Below, one piece after another: positions 33,095 to 46,379 of a DNA stretch of 64,000 bases. The notes beneath the pieces are model-generated. The model was not told where the DNA came from and searched no databases. It saw only the letters and a list, made by a program, of their open reading frames with translations. A program made the translations under genes and the position numbers. Source of the stretch: Lunularia cruciata (taxonomy: Eukaryota; Streptophyta; Marchantiopsida; Lunulariales; Lunulariaceae); NCBI GenBank assembly GCA_948567375.1, contig OX419759.1:14786744-14850743 (forward strand), written 5' to 3'. Within the stretch, counting starts at the first letter, position 1; the number at the start of each line of letters is the position of its first letter.

Positions 33095-33821
33095 ATACGC
33101 AAAAGAAAAAAGGCAACCGCGTAGGAAAAATGAAGGATGGGAAGACCCCATCAAGCCGTACAAGGGAGAGACAAAAGAGGGTAACATGGGGCTAAGCCCC
33201 AATAGAGTCTGTATGAGAAATCTGCCCTACCGCACCTAAGATATCCGAGCTATGCAAGTCGTACGGTCTACACACAACTAGAGCATCCAAAGAAACATCA
33301 CCTAATGTGATTGCTCTTCTATGGATTGCACCAGCCACTGCTCTCTGTAGAGCAATGGACACACGCTGTCTAAAGTAAGCTACAAAGTATGAGAGTGAGA
33401 GTGGTACCCCCTGACGCCTAACATGATACGCTCTCGTGTACTCCCTGACAAATGTGTCAAATGCCGTGTCCATCGCTCCATATAACTCCAAGGCTAGAGG
33501 AACAAAGAGGTGACCTCGCTGCATGCCCCTATACTTGGAGACCTTGCGACCTGCTGCTGCACTCACCGCCCATCCAGGGGGATGGGTAATCACTCCCTCC
33601 AAAACTGTATCTCGCGTAGGGTCCGTGACCACGACATCCGCTATTGTCACCTGATCATCTCGGACCAAGTATAAGTCTGCCCTGACACGTGTCGTCTGCA
33701 ACGCATATGAACGCACCCTCCAAGCCAAGTATCCACTTGCTCGTGCCATAGCAAACACTATGTCTCTAATGGCATCATGGGTAGCTATCCTTTGTCTTCC
33801 AAAAGTATGTAAAGAGTACAT
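33095..33821 (-). pseudogene. LINE-like element, 5'-truncated 3' half with open endonuclease-like frame
   Basis: A 209-residue open frame (33,192-33,821) starts just after the finger: RQRIATHDAIRDIVFAMAR, YLAWRVRSYALQT, RADLYLVRDDQVTIADVVVTDP, GRKVSKYRGM, a Tyr/Arg-rich helical part and a C-terminal PYDLHSSDILGAVGQI. The R-x-D...(A)DVVV pattern after RxxxHDxI resembles the PD-(D/E)XK nuclease of R2-type LINEs. The untranslated tail (33,100-33,191) contains ATGGGGCTAAGCCCC and GGGAAGACCCCATCAAGC on the plus strand. No stops in 209 codons, so this copy is fairly young. Confidence 0.75.
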
Positions 33822-33839
33822 AAGGAACTGTCTAGGGAT

Positions 33840-35018
33840 TCAGATGGATCCACATTGCAGCGGATCCGGGAATATTCGGTAAGCAGACAGGAGGAATTGC
33901 CCTAGCACAGTCACTGGCGACGGAAAATGTTTCAATCCTTGAAAAGCTTGAGATCCAATCTGGCGCAGTTCGGGCTCGCCACTTGTCACCATCATGGACA
34001 CATGCGTGGCATCCCACACTTTTACCGCCCTACACTGGGTGAACAGAAATCAGGACCTCTTGGACGTAGAGCTTGTTCAGATGTGCTGCAAGAGTGGACA
34101 GACGGCGCTGGTTGTCATTGCCAGCCTCCGTCACCTACTCGTCATTCGTCACACTCTCCACTCTCGTTTCATCTGTCATTTGTCGATTCCGTCTTCCATC
34201 TGCTTTCGTAAGGGTGAATTTGATTCGGGCAGGGGAAAATTCTCAAACTTGCCGACGTTTTGATCGCTTTCAACGAACTCATCAGTATGTTGCGATGCAA
34301 TTGAACTGAGCTCAGTTTTCATTTCATCAATTTTAGGCGAAACATCAAATTGTCATCTGTGTTTGTGGTTTTCTGGCGCGTAATACTTCCGGAGAACAAT
34401 CCGTTGAATTGTCGGCAGTAGCATGATTGTGAGTAAGTGGTGTGGGTGTGAGTAAGTTTCGGCGTGATGTGGACGGTTTTCTTTGAGAACTTACGCGTGA
34501 CGAGGATCTGTTCGCGGAGTACATAGCGCCGTGGTTTTGTTTTGATCTAACTTAGTAGAATGGTTGTAATCAACTGGTACGTCGTCAGGAGTTGTAGTGT
34601 CTATGCTCGTTCCCTATCGATAGACTTTGTGTTACATTACTCTACGGCTGTGAATTATTGCCTGATGGTCCTAGTATTTGATATGGTGAATTGCTGATTA
34701 CACTACTCTTGTTAATGAGACAAACACGCAGTTTGGATCTGTCTGCATAGCTTAGTGGTTTTGATGGCTAGCATGTGTACTAGATTGTCGAAGAAGCGCA
34801 GTCGCAACGATTTCCACAGCTATGTGGACGGACTGTCTGCTTGTTGGGGCATGTTGATAGTGACTGCTGAGTGTTCTCTTATCGCAGCTACATTCCCAGT
34901 AAATTTTACCTGGACTTGAAGCTCATCAGTGGTTTGATTTCATCTGATTGTGATTGCCTTGTTCCAGCAGTTTGGCGATTGGCTGGTTGAACCAGTATCA
35001 TTTTTGGAGTTTATAACT
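33840..35018 (+). promoter_or_regulatory. Upstream region and probable 5' UTR of the reductase gene
   Basis: No family-like coding frame. A good 3' splice site (TTGTTCCAGCAG) ends at about 34,971, so a 5' UTR intron is likely, with the first exon somewhere in 34,000-34,600. An in-frame ATG at 34,950 lies before that acceptor and is probably intronic. Confidence 0.45.
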
Positions 35019-38000
35019 ATGTCCCTTTTAGCAAGTCGGACGGTAAGGGCAGGACAACTGCTAGGAGCCAGGCTGCGCGCAGCTAGCCCTCTTTCTACAG
35101 TAGCTGCTGCCTCTGCATCCCGAGCTAGAGATAATGGAGAGCTTTCAGCAGTGCCTCCACCGCCCCACAACAAGAAGGAACTAGCTTTTGCTGCAATTAC
35201 TGCTTGCGTCGGAGCAGCTGCATTTTTCTCCGCTTGGAACCCTGGGGTATAATAACAATCTTGGACTCGGTTGTTGATTTGGCATGGCTTTCTTATACAA
35301 GATTACGCAAGATCCTCAAAGAATGTCTCAAATTTGTTTTACCATGATAATCTAGGGCAGCCTGTAACGAGCGACAAGAATGCCAGTACTTTGGTTTTGC
35401 GTTTCGGCTTTCGTGCTCCAATCGTCCTACCGGTTCAAAAGCTGCCTCTAAGAGTGTTGTGCAAACAGAAATAGACTCCAAGCTCTTAAGGTAAAGTGCC
35501 GCTAATCAAGTTCTATGTACTGTTTTGATGTCTCAGTATTCGTCTCGCCCAGTTCACTTTGAAGAAGCACAAAAAGCAGGTGATTGCATTTCAGTAAAAT
35601 ATACATATATTTGCTCAAGTTCTCGTTAGTTGTAGTCTTTTCCTATTTATCGGTATTTACTTCGCGGTTAGATTGCATGTACTAGAAGCTTCCTGTCATC
35701 CCTTGATATGGATCCCCGTTCTCCGAACGACTATTGCATATATTACGCATATATTGTTCCTAACTTTCAGTTGTATGCTCGAAGTGTGATAAGAAGGATT
35801 TCTAAAGCTAGCCTCTGGTACACTTTCAACTGGAAGTTTACTTCTACTACAATGTATAAAACAGCCAGCAAAGATCCGCTTATCCACTGGTTTAAAATTT
35901 CTGGGACATAGCGTGTGCAATGTCGTTACACGCGAGCACGAAGAGAACCAAGTTGGGATCTGTGAACACCTCACTAAGTTTTGCAAGATGCGTTTATTGG
36001 CAGCTCTGGATGCTAAAACATGGATAAACTTCAAGTTGGAAGAAGTTGAACAACTCAGTCACAACACGAAGAGATTCAGGTGATAATGCTCTCTTTCCTC
36101 CTTGACCTATCTTTAAAGCGATAAGTTCTCATATACTTCTCTTCAAAACTGCACATTTTGTGTTAAAGTCTTGTCACCACTTGGTTTGATGACCTTGTCC
36201 ACGCCAATAGTTTTGACTGTAAATTTTTTTAACTGGTGACGTGCAAACCTTGCCGCTGATTGTTCCGAAGCGCATGAATAGCATGTTCAAGTTGAGGAAG
36301 TCAACAACGCAAGAGTATGATTTTGACACGTTGCTCTTCATTCACGATCTGTCGTGCAGGTTCAGCTTTGATGATCCAAATGCTACATCTGGACTGCACG
36401 TGGCTTCATGTTTGCTCACAAGGTTCCTTCCTTGCCTCACCAATTTGAAACTTATCGAATGTGTGTTAGGGGAAGATGCAATTTATCAAATCTACTTACC
36501 GGAGCTGATTTGCCGTAACCTAGGCGATAGATCTGCTTGTGCTTGTCCTACTTTTGTGTGATTTGTCGATGTGATATCGACGGCACTCTAAGAAGAAATT
36601 GATGGAGACTGAGTGTCATCAATCCAACTTGATCTGTTCTTCGACAAGGGATTCATTTTAACAAAAATTCTTTACGAATCGGGACCATCTGTTACTCTAA
36701 TATCAGATTTCTCAATAACACAGAAGATGATGTAGTCAAAATTAACTGCTTGGTTTCCATACATTCGAGTTCGGAAGTTTTAACGTTGTAAAGTCGAAAA
36801 ATTATGTGATGTAAGGCAAGAAGAGATGGATATCTTGTTTTGTCACTCAGAACGGTTTTGCAACTGTGGAGCAGGGCACGTATCGGCAGCGAAGGGAAGG
36901 ATGGCAAGCCAAGTTTTGTTATCCGCCCGTGAGTACCTCCTTCCCTACTTGTCATCATCTTATATGATGCGCTTGCTTAGGCGCTTTAAGCTTAAGCTGC
37001 ATCTATCCTAGAGCAGTTGAAACTGACTATGTGCTGAGGTTCACAGCGAGACGATAAAATCTCTGGTCTTCCCAAGTCACCTGTTGGAGTCAATTTGAGC
37101 TATATGTTCCCTGTTTCTTTATTGCAACTGATTGTCTTAACTATGTTTCTGCAGATATACACCTGTAACCAGTCCTGATGTCAAGGGCTACTTCGACCTC
37201 GTAGTCAAGGTACACCAGCCTCACTGAAAGCTCCTACCCTGGTGGGAATTGAAATTCTTTTCATCGTAAAGGGATGTGCACCTTCTGCTGTTTAAGGATG
37301 TCACTCCTTTCAGACCACACACCAGTAGATGTTTAGACTGTATTCTATGGACACATGTTCTGTAATTTGTTCCATCGAGAAGTATCTTGCATCGTAAATA
37401 TTGTATTTCTCGGCTGCAGGTCTACCCAGAAGGAAAGATGTCTCAGCACATGTCCAAGCTTCGTGTTGGAGAGACACTAGAAGTGAAAGGGTAATGCATC
37501 CAACACTGTCACCTTCGGTTAGTGTGGTGATTCAGTCTTGAATACCACTATAGACCCCGAACACCACAAGAAGTTTTGAACCTCTTTCCAACATGCACTA
37601 ACCCACTTTCTACACTACTGTGTTCTCTGCAGACCCATACCCAAGATTCCATACTATCCCAACATGAAGAAAAGTATTGGCATGGTAAAATGAAGCAGCC
37701 TGTGATGCAGATCCTTTTCTTATGCATCTCACGCAAGCATTTTGAGCTAAGTTATACGAGACCTTAAGGATGAAATATGTTCGATGCAGATAGCCGGGGG
37801 TACAGGCATCACTCCTATGTTCCAAATTATTGATGCTATTCTCTCAAACGAGTCTGACTTGACGCAGGTACAGAACTCGAGGTTCATTTAGTTTTACAGG
37901 ATTATGTTCCAAGCTCCCTGTGCTTTTGACCACCAACTTGGAGAATTCCTGCAATGTGGCATTCTTTCCTTGACCCTGTCATACGATTGTAATCCAGGTC

Positions 38001-39076
38001 TCTCTTATTTATGCAAACGTCTCACCCGACGATATCCTTCTCAAGAAGACACTTGATGATCTTGCTGCCGCTCATCCCAATTTTAAGGTATACTCTTCGT
38101 CTAGGAATCGGATCCGACTCAATGCTTCCAACATTTTCAAGGAACTTTGTCCATATTCCGAGACCTCCAAGTCAATTCCTTTTGTCTTCTATCTCTACCA
38201 TGGCTTCTGAATAGCTGATGTCCAGGTATTGAGCAATTGTGGTTAGAAAGTATCTGCACTGGGAGGTGCTACTTAGTGTATATCATAGACATACTGATGG
38301 TGTTACGAGCATGATTCCTCGTACTTGCAGGTACACTATTTGGTGAACAACCCGACTGACTCGTGGAAGGGTGGAGTTGGTTTCACCTCGTTTGATACCA
38401 TTGTCAAAGGTCTACCGGCACCTTCTGACGATACTCTCATCCTCGTAAGTAGTGCATACCTTGTAGACATGCCTGACATCTCTGGAATCCACCTTGTTTC
38501 TGCAGCAATTGCCATTAGAGTCTCTCTGCTTCCAGTTGCAATTTTTTATCGCAATCAATGAAGGTACAGAAAAGATTGCTGGGCGTCAAACCCCCTAGGT
38601 TTTGCGGTTTCCGATGTTTGTAGAGTGGGATATTTGAAGCTCATTTCCGTCTATTACAAGATTGGAAATGTTCATCACTTCCTCTTTACTGAAGGATAAT
38701 GGGGTTACAAACATGTCTAAACTCGCAACGCCCACTGCAGGTGTGTGGCCCCCCGGGAATGATGAACGCTATCTCCGGGGACAAAGAGTCTCCTCAGAAA
38801 CAAGGCGAGGTTTGTGATCAATACTCTTCTCTCAATCAATGTCATGCTCTGTGAGTTGTTCGATTGAATTTGCGACCCTGCTTGTTTTTTTTCAATTGCC
38901 GCAACAACAGTGAAGAACGGACTACGTCAACTTCAAGGACATATCGTCAGACTTGAATCAGGCGCCAAAATAGACCATAGAGCGAGAAGATGACATCACA
39001 TTTATGTGTTCCTGTACAGCTGACCGGACTTCTCAAGAAAGCAGGATACTCCGCACACCAGGTTTTCAAGTTCTAA
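35019..39076 (+). CDS. CBR: NADH-cytochrome b5 reductase, mitochondrial type (13 exons, 349 residues)
   Basis: A flavoprotein that passes electrons from NADH through FAD to a one-electron acceptor such as cytochrome b5. Exons: 35,019-35,246; 35,537-35,579; 36,004-36,079; 36,360-36,422; 36,875-36,928; 37,155-37,209; 37,420-37,490; 37,633-37,684; 37,790-37,867; 37,998-38,087; 38,331-38,444; 38,741-38,809; 39,020-39,076 (stop). All introns are GT-AG and all phases agree. Residues 1-45 are Arg/Ala/Ser-rich, a likely mitochondrial presequence, followed by a membrane segment (about 54-71). FAD site RPYTPV (154-159) and GKMSQH (178-183); NADH site GGTGITPM (217-224) and CGPPGMM (310-316); the C-terminus VFKF is usual. 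Length fits plant mitochondrial members. No lesion is seen. Confidence 0.95.
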
Positions 39077-39918
39077 TTTGAAGAACTGCTGCTCATGAAG
39101 TAGTAAAGTAATTGCCCGGCAAAATACAGAGCAGAATTCAGCTGCACCAGTTCAAGTCTCGTAGTGGAGCACAGCCGAAGATGGACCGGGCGACAATTGG
39201 ATAGTGCCTTAATCTCAAGGGTAGCTCAAAATTTTGACATGAGAAAGGAAGGATATCGTGTCTAATCATGAAAATGACGATACTGAATGCACTCCTACTC
39301 ACCTGGTGTAGAAATCTAACAGTGACACGTACCGAAAATGGTCGTTTCTGGTGAAGTTGTTAATATCAGCATCATGCATGGATAATTCCATAGCACTGCA
39401 AAATAAAGACTAATGGGGCAATGTTCCATGAATGTGTCAAACTATGGTGTGGAGATGTGTTGCCTTTGAGCAACAGAAAAAGCTGGCTTTGCTCCTAATT
39501 GTTTTGATCGTGTGGACTCCTCATCCATTGCAACATGACGCGAAGGGAAATGGCAATTCTCTCAAAATCTGATCTCTATGTGTACACTTTTTTGGGTAGT
39601 TCAGTCCATCAGGTTGGGACGAATCAGGCTTGACTTCTTTACCGCGAACATACGGACAAAAGTTGTAAGTGGGAGCATTTGAGGTACGGATCTGCAGACA
39701 ATATGAGCGTCATCCAAGAATATTCACCTAATTGACATTTCCATGTAGAACTGTCAGCGAGAAAGGCTCCTCCTCACGAGGAATCTTGCCAAATTACCCA
39801 GCAGATGGAAAATCTTTATGTCCAAGGGGGAGAGGTCCACCAAATTGTTGACTCTCCTCAACCTGTTCTGGTTCCCCCCACACTTCGTGCCAGTAACTGC
39901 GATGCACAAAGGACTCGC
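39077..39918. other. Short intergenic region between convergent genes
   Basis: 3' UTR of the reductase gene and, from the right, the end of the minus-strand coiled-coil gene. No other coding frame is supported. Confidence 0.5.
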
Positions 39919-42900
39919 CTAATGTTTTTTGTTCTCTTTCTTCAAGTGTGGCGACTTCAGAAACTCTCCTGATAACGGTGCCTGTCATGGGAGATCACTT
40001 GTTATGGTAGGATACTGCCTGATTTAGGAAAATCCTATTATTACAGGTGTTTGACTTTGGACTTGGGGAGTGCCCCGTTGGGGGCTCAGCTGTTCGTCAG
40101 GTCGGTTTTCATGAGTTAGTTTTATTCGAAAGGCTGCTCCATGGTTGTTTGGTGTTCTCACTTTGCCGGAGTATGTTCGAAATGAAGAAATGACTGCCAT
40201 GTACTGATCTTACTTTCTTTGGTCTCAAACTTCGGCAACCTCCAAGTTTGCCCAGGTCTCTTTGCAATGCTTGAACCTCTTTCATCAACGTATGCACCAC
40301 TTTCTCTACCACCTTTTGGGTGCTGTCGTTGATCACCTCGGTTGTTGATCTTGACTTGAGTGCTTCCTGATTTCACCAGTTAAGAATAAGTAGCTGTTGG
40401 AACTCCAAAACCAGGAATAGCTCAATCCAGAATGTATCTATGTTTATTTTATTTCAATAAGGTACACATATACTTCAATGTATCAGCAGTCAATTGTAGT
40501 CTTAAGAATCCATGTGGATAGAGCTAAATGCCTAATTTATGAAGGATTTTGGATAGAACAAGACTAGCAGCGCATCTCTTGTGATGACATAGCGTTGGTT
40601 GTAGCCGTTGGTTGTGGCTTGTTTTAGAATGATGGATTACCTCGGACTAGTCTGATGTCAGGTATGTCAATTATTTCTAGCCTAGCACTGCTATACGTCA
40701 AGGAAAGTGCGGATGAATGCGGAATAGAGCGCACAGGCGGCGTGACTCAACGTCTTGACCTGTGAACAGGTTGCACTATCGAGTGATATCCTTAAGATGA
40801 GGTGAACATTGCCCCTTGAAGGGCAGGGAGGTGGTAGTAGAGATAAAGCGATGCACATATGTACGGTGCAGTGTTGAAGTATGGCCCGCATTTCTAGTTT
40901 TGCAACAACGTCCTAGACCTCATTGTTTGGAAGTAGTCTTATGTTCCTAATCAGTGAAGGTCTCCCGTTATTTGTCTGTGCGTTACAAACTGTGTATGTT
41001 TATCTTACCTGAGCAGAACCTTCACCAGAAAAGTAGGAGTCGATGACCAGAAGTCGATGTCCAACTTACCGTATGATCGTGGTCCTCCCCGGGGCTGTAG
41101 TAACCATCCATCATCTTTACCACCATTGGCTCATATCCTTGTTCCTGGACAGGTCACATTCACAGAACACAATAAGCATCTGGGTTTCTTCGATGTCACT
41201 CCCGGATTTGTAGGCATAAGACATACATTGTACATGGGAAGTTGAAGCTTTTGTGCAGGTTCACGTGTTTCGGAGATAAGTTAGCGGAGTGTCTAACTTC
41301 CTAAGCGGAAAGAAACTACTTCTACTCCGGTGTGGCATTCTTCCCTCACTGCATGTGCTGTAGTTTATACACACGTTTTTCAGAGTTCTGATCCACTCTC
41401 GAAGAGAAGGTAATGCGGCAACAAGCTTCTCCGGCTCGATGCCTTTAGCAGCTGGTGGCATGCGACTAGCTTCTGTTTTGGCGAATCCTGCTTCTATTTC
41501 TTGAAGTTTCACCCTTGTCTCTTTCTCCATCAGTTGAGATTCCAAGAGTTCATGTTCTTTCCTGACCACCTCTCTGTACAGAGACCCACCACCACCTGAC
41601 GCATTCTTAGTTTCATCGTACCGGAGGGTCTCATTAGCGAGCGTAATGGTTCAAAAGTTTGACCCCTCAAAAGTCCTCAAACCTGAACCTACTTCGTAAG
41701 TCGATTAACCCGGAGCAGTGCATCATCCAGACTTCGCTGCTGTGTCTCAAACTTCCTGCACGTCACACACATGCGTCATTCAGTCTGGAGATGTCGGCAG
41801 TTTCTATAGGTAATAATTTCCGTCTCGCTTTCAACGACTAGTGGACTCAGAGGTCGACCCGGTAATTTGAAGGTAGGCTACAGTGATTGAACCCCAAAGT
41901 GCATTGTTAACATGATGCTTTTCCAACCTCCCACGTTAAAATTAAGTTTGAGGACTTCGTTTGTAACATTTTCAATAGCTGAAAACTACTTCAAGAACAC
42001 GACTTACTTCTCTTTCGTCTTGAGGAGAAGAAACTCCTTGGTAACGGCCGCTTTCTCACGTTGCAGCTTGAAAATCTGCTTCTTCATGGATTCAACCTTT
42101 ACATTCCCACTTTCCACTTTGACTTTCTGGTCTACAACCTTCTGATAAAATAGGAACTAAAACGTCATCGAACTTATGCACTTCTGCATCCTTAGAGGGA
42201 CACAGCTAAACACCATCATTCGAGAAAAAATCACTCCTACAAGCCACCCGTTAGTGCTTTGTTCAACGTTGTCAGACGTTTGCATAGTCAGTGGAGTAGC
42301 TGAAATAATATGTACTTACGATTTGAGATTCTCTTGAATTTCTAGGGTAGAGCATCTGTAGTACATGCAGGAAAGCCAAGGTTAAAATTCCGTTTCTTGC
42401 GGTCATCAAGCTCACATGAAAGATAAGAGTCAGAAGAGCAGAAGGAACTAATGTGTAAATTTTGAATGAATAAACGTCTCCCACAACATACGGACGTGAA
42501 ATGTCACTTCCAAGTCTTGAAGCTAAGGCCGCAGCCGTAATGTAAACAGATACATGAGAGGAAATTGGAAAACTCAGGCTACGACGGAACCTCGGCTGTT
42601 CTGTCAGAATTTGTCTTCGAATCTTGATCTGTGTTCTTAGGCGCAACTTGAAGATTCTTGATTTTCATTTTTAGTTCAATTGTCTGTTAGAACATTACAG
42701 TTGTCAATGTTATGAAAGTCGAAAAGTTCTCTTCACTTCTTAGTAAGTATGAAGAACGAATAAGGAACAAATTGTACAAACAATTGAGTTGGCATCACCA
42801 TTTGCGCGTAAATTCGCCGGTAACGTAAACATTGAGGTATCGAACAGACCTTGATTTCATACTCCATTGCGCATTCCAGCAGAGCTATCTGTAAGTCTTG

Positions 42901-42942
42901 GACCTGTTTATGCCTGTCATCTTCAGAAAGCTCAACGGGGCT
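39919..42942 (-). CDS. Uncharacterised coiled-coil protein (3' exons)
   Basis: I do not recognise the family. Minus-strand exons with good splice sites: 42,942-42,850 (SPVELSEDDRHKQVQDLQIA..); 42,683-42,591 (TIELKMKIKNLQVAPK..); 42,141-42,008 (KVVDQKVKVESGN..); 41,755-41,693 (FETQQRSLDDALLRVNRL); about 41,630-41,375 (ETLRYDETKNASGGGG.., EHELLESQLMEKETRVKLQE); 40,366-40,214 (EALKSRSTTEVINDSTQ.., LMKEVQALQRDLGKLGG); 39,981-39,919 (APLSGEFLKSPHLKKENKKH, stop). Phases agree at all joins except the acceptor of the 41.6-kb exon, where no AG fits the frame. The protein is Glu/Lys/Gln-rich with heptads, so a long coiled coil with a short basic tail. It is convergent with the reductase gene. Confidence 0.55.
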
Positions 42943-43179
42943 CTGCACAGAAAATTGAACCTCTAGATTACTTGGTATAGACAGATATTCGGAGCAATCT
43001 CTTACTGGCGAATCTTTTGTTCATCTGAGTTTTATTCCAGTCCTTAAAAGATTGTAGGAGCATCATGAAGTATTAGTATGTTGTGATTGTTGAAAACACT
43101 AACAATGGAATAGACACTTCGATTTTCTCTTAAGCGTTCATAAAACAGAGTCCAAATACTAAGTTAGAAAAGATGTACT

Positions 43180-46173
43180 TCCTACGCAAGGTTGCACAAA
43201 TTGAATTCTTTCAGGTACTCTGGACTACCCCAGATGATTGAGATCCTCGTCAATCGCTCATCTGGATACTCCACAGGATTCGAGGGGCAGAAAGTACGAA
43301 CCAAGAGAGGTGTGGACGGCATCGTGGTGAGAGCAGCCAACTTCTTTTCCAGTAACTCGTCGTCAACGACTACTGAGTCAAAGAGTGCGTCAAAGCAGCC
43401 TGCCCTCATACTTGCAGTTACAAGCTCTTGACCTACCGGTTGGTTGCATTGTCCAAGACATGTTTGTGTGCGTTGCGTTCTGAAGTCAGTACTACTCATG
43501 ATTTATGTGTGCTAATTTGCAAGGTAACGAACAATGGAGGTTTCATTCACAGATCCGACTCAGTTGGAGAAAGTTCATATTGGTTTTCATTGAAGGTTGT
43601 TGTAACTTTACTTCCCAGCAGGTATCTCACCAGTGTTCACTCTTGCGGAAAGAGGTGTCTCCAGTGCTTCGTCTCGTAAGTTTTTATGCGTATGGCCAGA
43701 TTGAGAGTGAATATCCTTCTTATTGTTCACACTTCCTGAATTGCTGAGTAGCGCGCCGGGTTCTTGTTCACTAACTGATGGATGCCTTGACGACTCATTT
43801 CCCTTCTTTCTGCTGTGCCTCGAGGTCCGGTGGTTGGGAGTTCTCTGGCGAGTTTCCGCATTTGAGGAATGTGCTGCTGCACTCGGTCCTCTCCCTGCGT
43901 CATTTCTTGGAGACGACCGTATCTTCTCTGATTCACTCCTAAAGACAGATCGAGCATCGATCTCTTCCTTACTCCAGTGTCTCACGTCGGCACCGTTATC
44001 ATTGAAGCAGCTCTGGTTGAATGTGCTGCGGAATTCTTCATGATTCCGAAAGAAAGTACAAATCACACAAGGAAACTTATGCTGAGTACACTATGATGAA
44101 TCAAGAGGTTACCTCTATGCTAATTAGCAAAAGATTTCAACTTCATGATCGACACTCATGATACTACACAACGTATTTTGACAATAGGCTCGCTCATCTT
44201 AAAGAAAGAGATTACGCTGGTGTCAGGAACAGTAATAGGGCATCATAAGAGGTGTTTAACGGGACTGAAGTTTTCTATTTGACGTCCAAAGATGGAGGAC
44301 AACGACGTGAAGTACTACAATAGGTAGAAAGAGGAGCACTTACTCACGGTCATTAATGGTCATTGCTGTCATGTTCTTGTAAACCATTGACATCACTGGT
44401 TCCCGGAAAGACTGATAGTCTGTCAGGAGTAAGAGATCTGATTCCTAGCTTTAACTTCGTCACTGGAAGGATGGATGACAGCAAGTACCAATTTCACGAC
44501 TGGAAAAGGTCCTGCAGTCGTTCTTCCGTGTTGAAAAGTGGGTTGTAAATTTAAGGTCCGACCATGAGATACTGTCTCGCATCTTGCGTAAATTTGAGTC
44601 TAATGGAACCGCGATCAGGACACACCAGTTTTTATCTTCCAATATCCAGGTTCTGAGCGACGCTCCCAACTTCTCAGAAAAGGAACTCGTTCACTTAGTG
44701 GAAATCTTTATACACTGGAAAGGGAAAGCAACAGCGGAGAAGTTCCACAAGAACTCCATGTTGGCTTATTTAAAGCGGGAGTGATACTGTCAGCATTACA
44801 GTGAGGTAAGCTTAGGGGCTGATAAAGCTCAAGGGTGCAGGAAAGTACATTCTGGCTTTGGCATCTCAGAATTATCCCACTATCATCAAACGTGAGGCGT
44901 TGATCCAAGAGTGGCTCGGAAGAAGGAAAGATCAACAGCTCGTGACATACTCCTGCATTCAAGGCTAAGCACCCTAGATCTCCCTTGGGGTTTGCTAGAA
45001 TTACCTTCAATGCGGCCAGTACTCTCTGGTTTCTCGTCCGCCTTCCTTGAGTTACCCCGGCATCCCGAGCTTTTCCCGTTGCTAGCTTCCATGTACCAAT
45101 AGGTTGCTGTAGCCGTCTTTGTCACGCTCTTCTCAGCGTGAGTGTCTTTGTTTGTTATAGACTCCGCTCTTACGATCTGACTTATAGATGACCCCATACC
45201 CGCGGCTGGACAATTGCCCCTGATGGATATTCCAGAGGTAATACCACTGGGACCTTCTTGAATTTGCACTGGACACATGTAGTTGCAACCGCCATCTTCA
45301 GCAAAGGTCTTCTCACTCAGAGGACCTTTAATAGCTGGCAACGATGTCTGCCCTTGCCTCTGCAGACCTGCATTCAGAGATACTTCAGTTCTATCCCCCG
45401 TCTCACAATAGAGGCATTTTGGCAAGAAAAATTCTGTACCTTGCCACGTTTCATAAACAATCTAGCCGGGTTGTGCTGGTTGTGGTTTGGTTTTTGTCTA
45501 TAATACGAAGGTGGCCATTCTTCGCATCTGAATAAGGAGGTAAGTTTTGTATCGCTATCAATTTCAGCTTCAACGTGTTCTAAAGCGTAGAATGTAGTGT
45601 GAAGCTCCCGTAACACCTTCAAGTCTTCGAGAACTGAACTCCTCCCAACTTTGCGAATGATAGAAGCGCATCAGCGTAGATCATCAACAAACATATTTGT
45701 GTGTATGACTTCGGACAAAACCGGATGGACCAGTGCAATAAGCGTTGTTATATTTGCCGACTGCGAAACAGGATCTGGACGTTCATAACAAGCAAAACAT
45801 TAATCATTCCAGTATAGCATTGGAAGCGATGCATACTCGCAAACTCTGTACCTTTAGCACATGCTCCAGGTAACAAGGCACCAGATTCCACACCTTGCTT
45901 CCGCAGGCAAGGACGAGCGGTTTCTGACTCCTCTCCATTGCTCCATGCTAGTATCATTTTCTCAACACCATCGGCAATCTGCTCGATAGCCTTGTAATCC
46001 AAATCCGGAGGAACATTCTCTTCATTGCGGGGCCTCTCGTGATTACTTCCCCACAAGTTTCTAGGTTTACTTCGCCACCTGGTTGCTTGATAGTCTTGAT
46101 GAGAAAGTTGCGTCATTCTCTCGACTTTGATTAGGTATACTGCGGGTCTTTGATGGTTGTACCAACAGTACAA
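43180..46173 (-). CDS. Candidate upstream exons of the coiled-coil gene
   Basis: On the same strand, open blocks have a protein-like look: about 43,420-43,205 (MRAGCFDALFDSVVVDDELL, LTTMPSTPLLVRTF); 44,066-43,750 (Ser/Arg/His-rich); 45,425-44,886 (180 residues, Ser/Thr/Gly-rich with two CxxC-like pairs); 46,173-45,880 (LDYKAIEQIADGVEKMIL). I could not join them with consistent phases, so the gene's 5' end and even the unity of these blocks are uncertain. They may also belong to a second gene. Confidence 0.3.
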
Positions 46174-46379
46174 ACTACAAGGTCGCGGAATCCACTTAGC
46201 TCGAATGTGACATCTTCAACTACAGACAGCGTTCACAGGTCAACGCGTTTGGCTTTGCAGCAACGATTTCCAATTTCCTTAAATTTGAAGCCTTCTTGCG
46301 GCAACTTCTGTTCAGTATCACGACATTTAAAAGTATTTATACGGGAGCAACTCCAACTTTAAAAGATGTTGGTCTTCTT

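Noticed and set aside
34950-35018. Upstream in-frame ATG at 34,950 as the reductase start
   Set aside because: It lies before a strong splice acceptor near 34,971 and would bury the presequence behind 23 residues; the ATG at 35,019 gives a better mitochondrial presequence.
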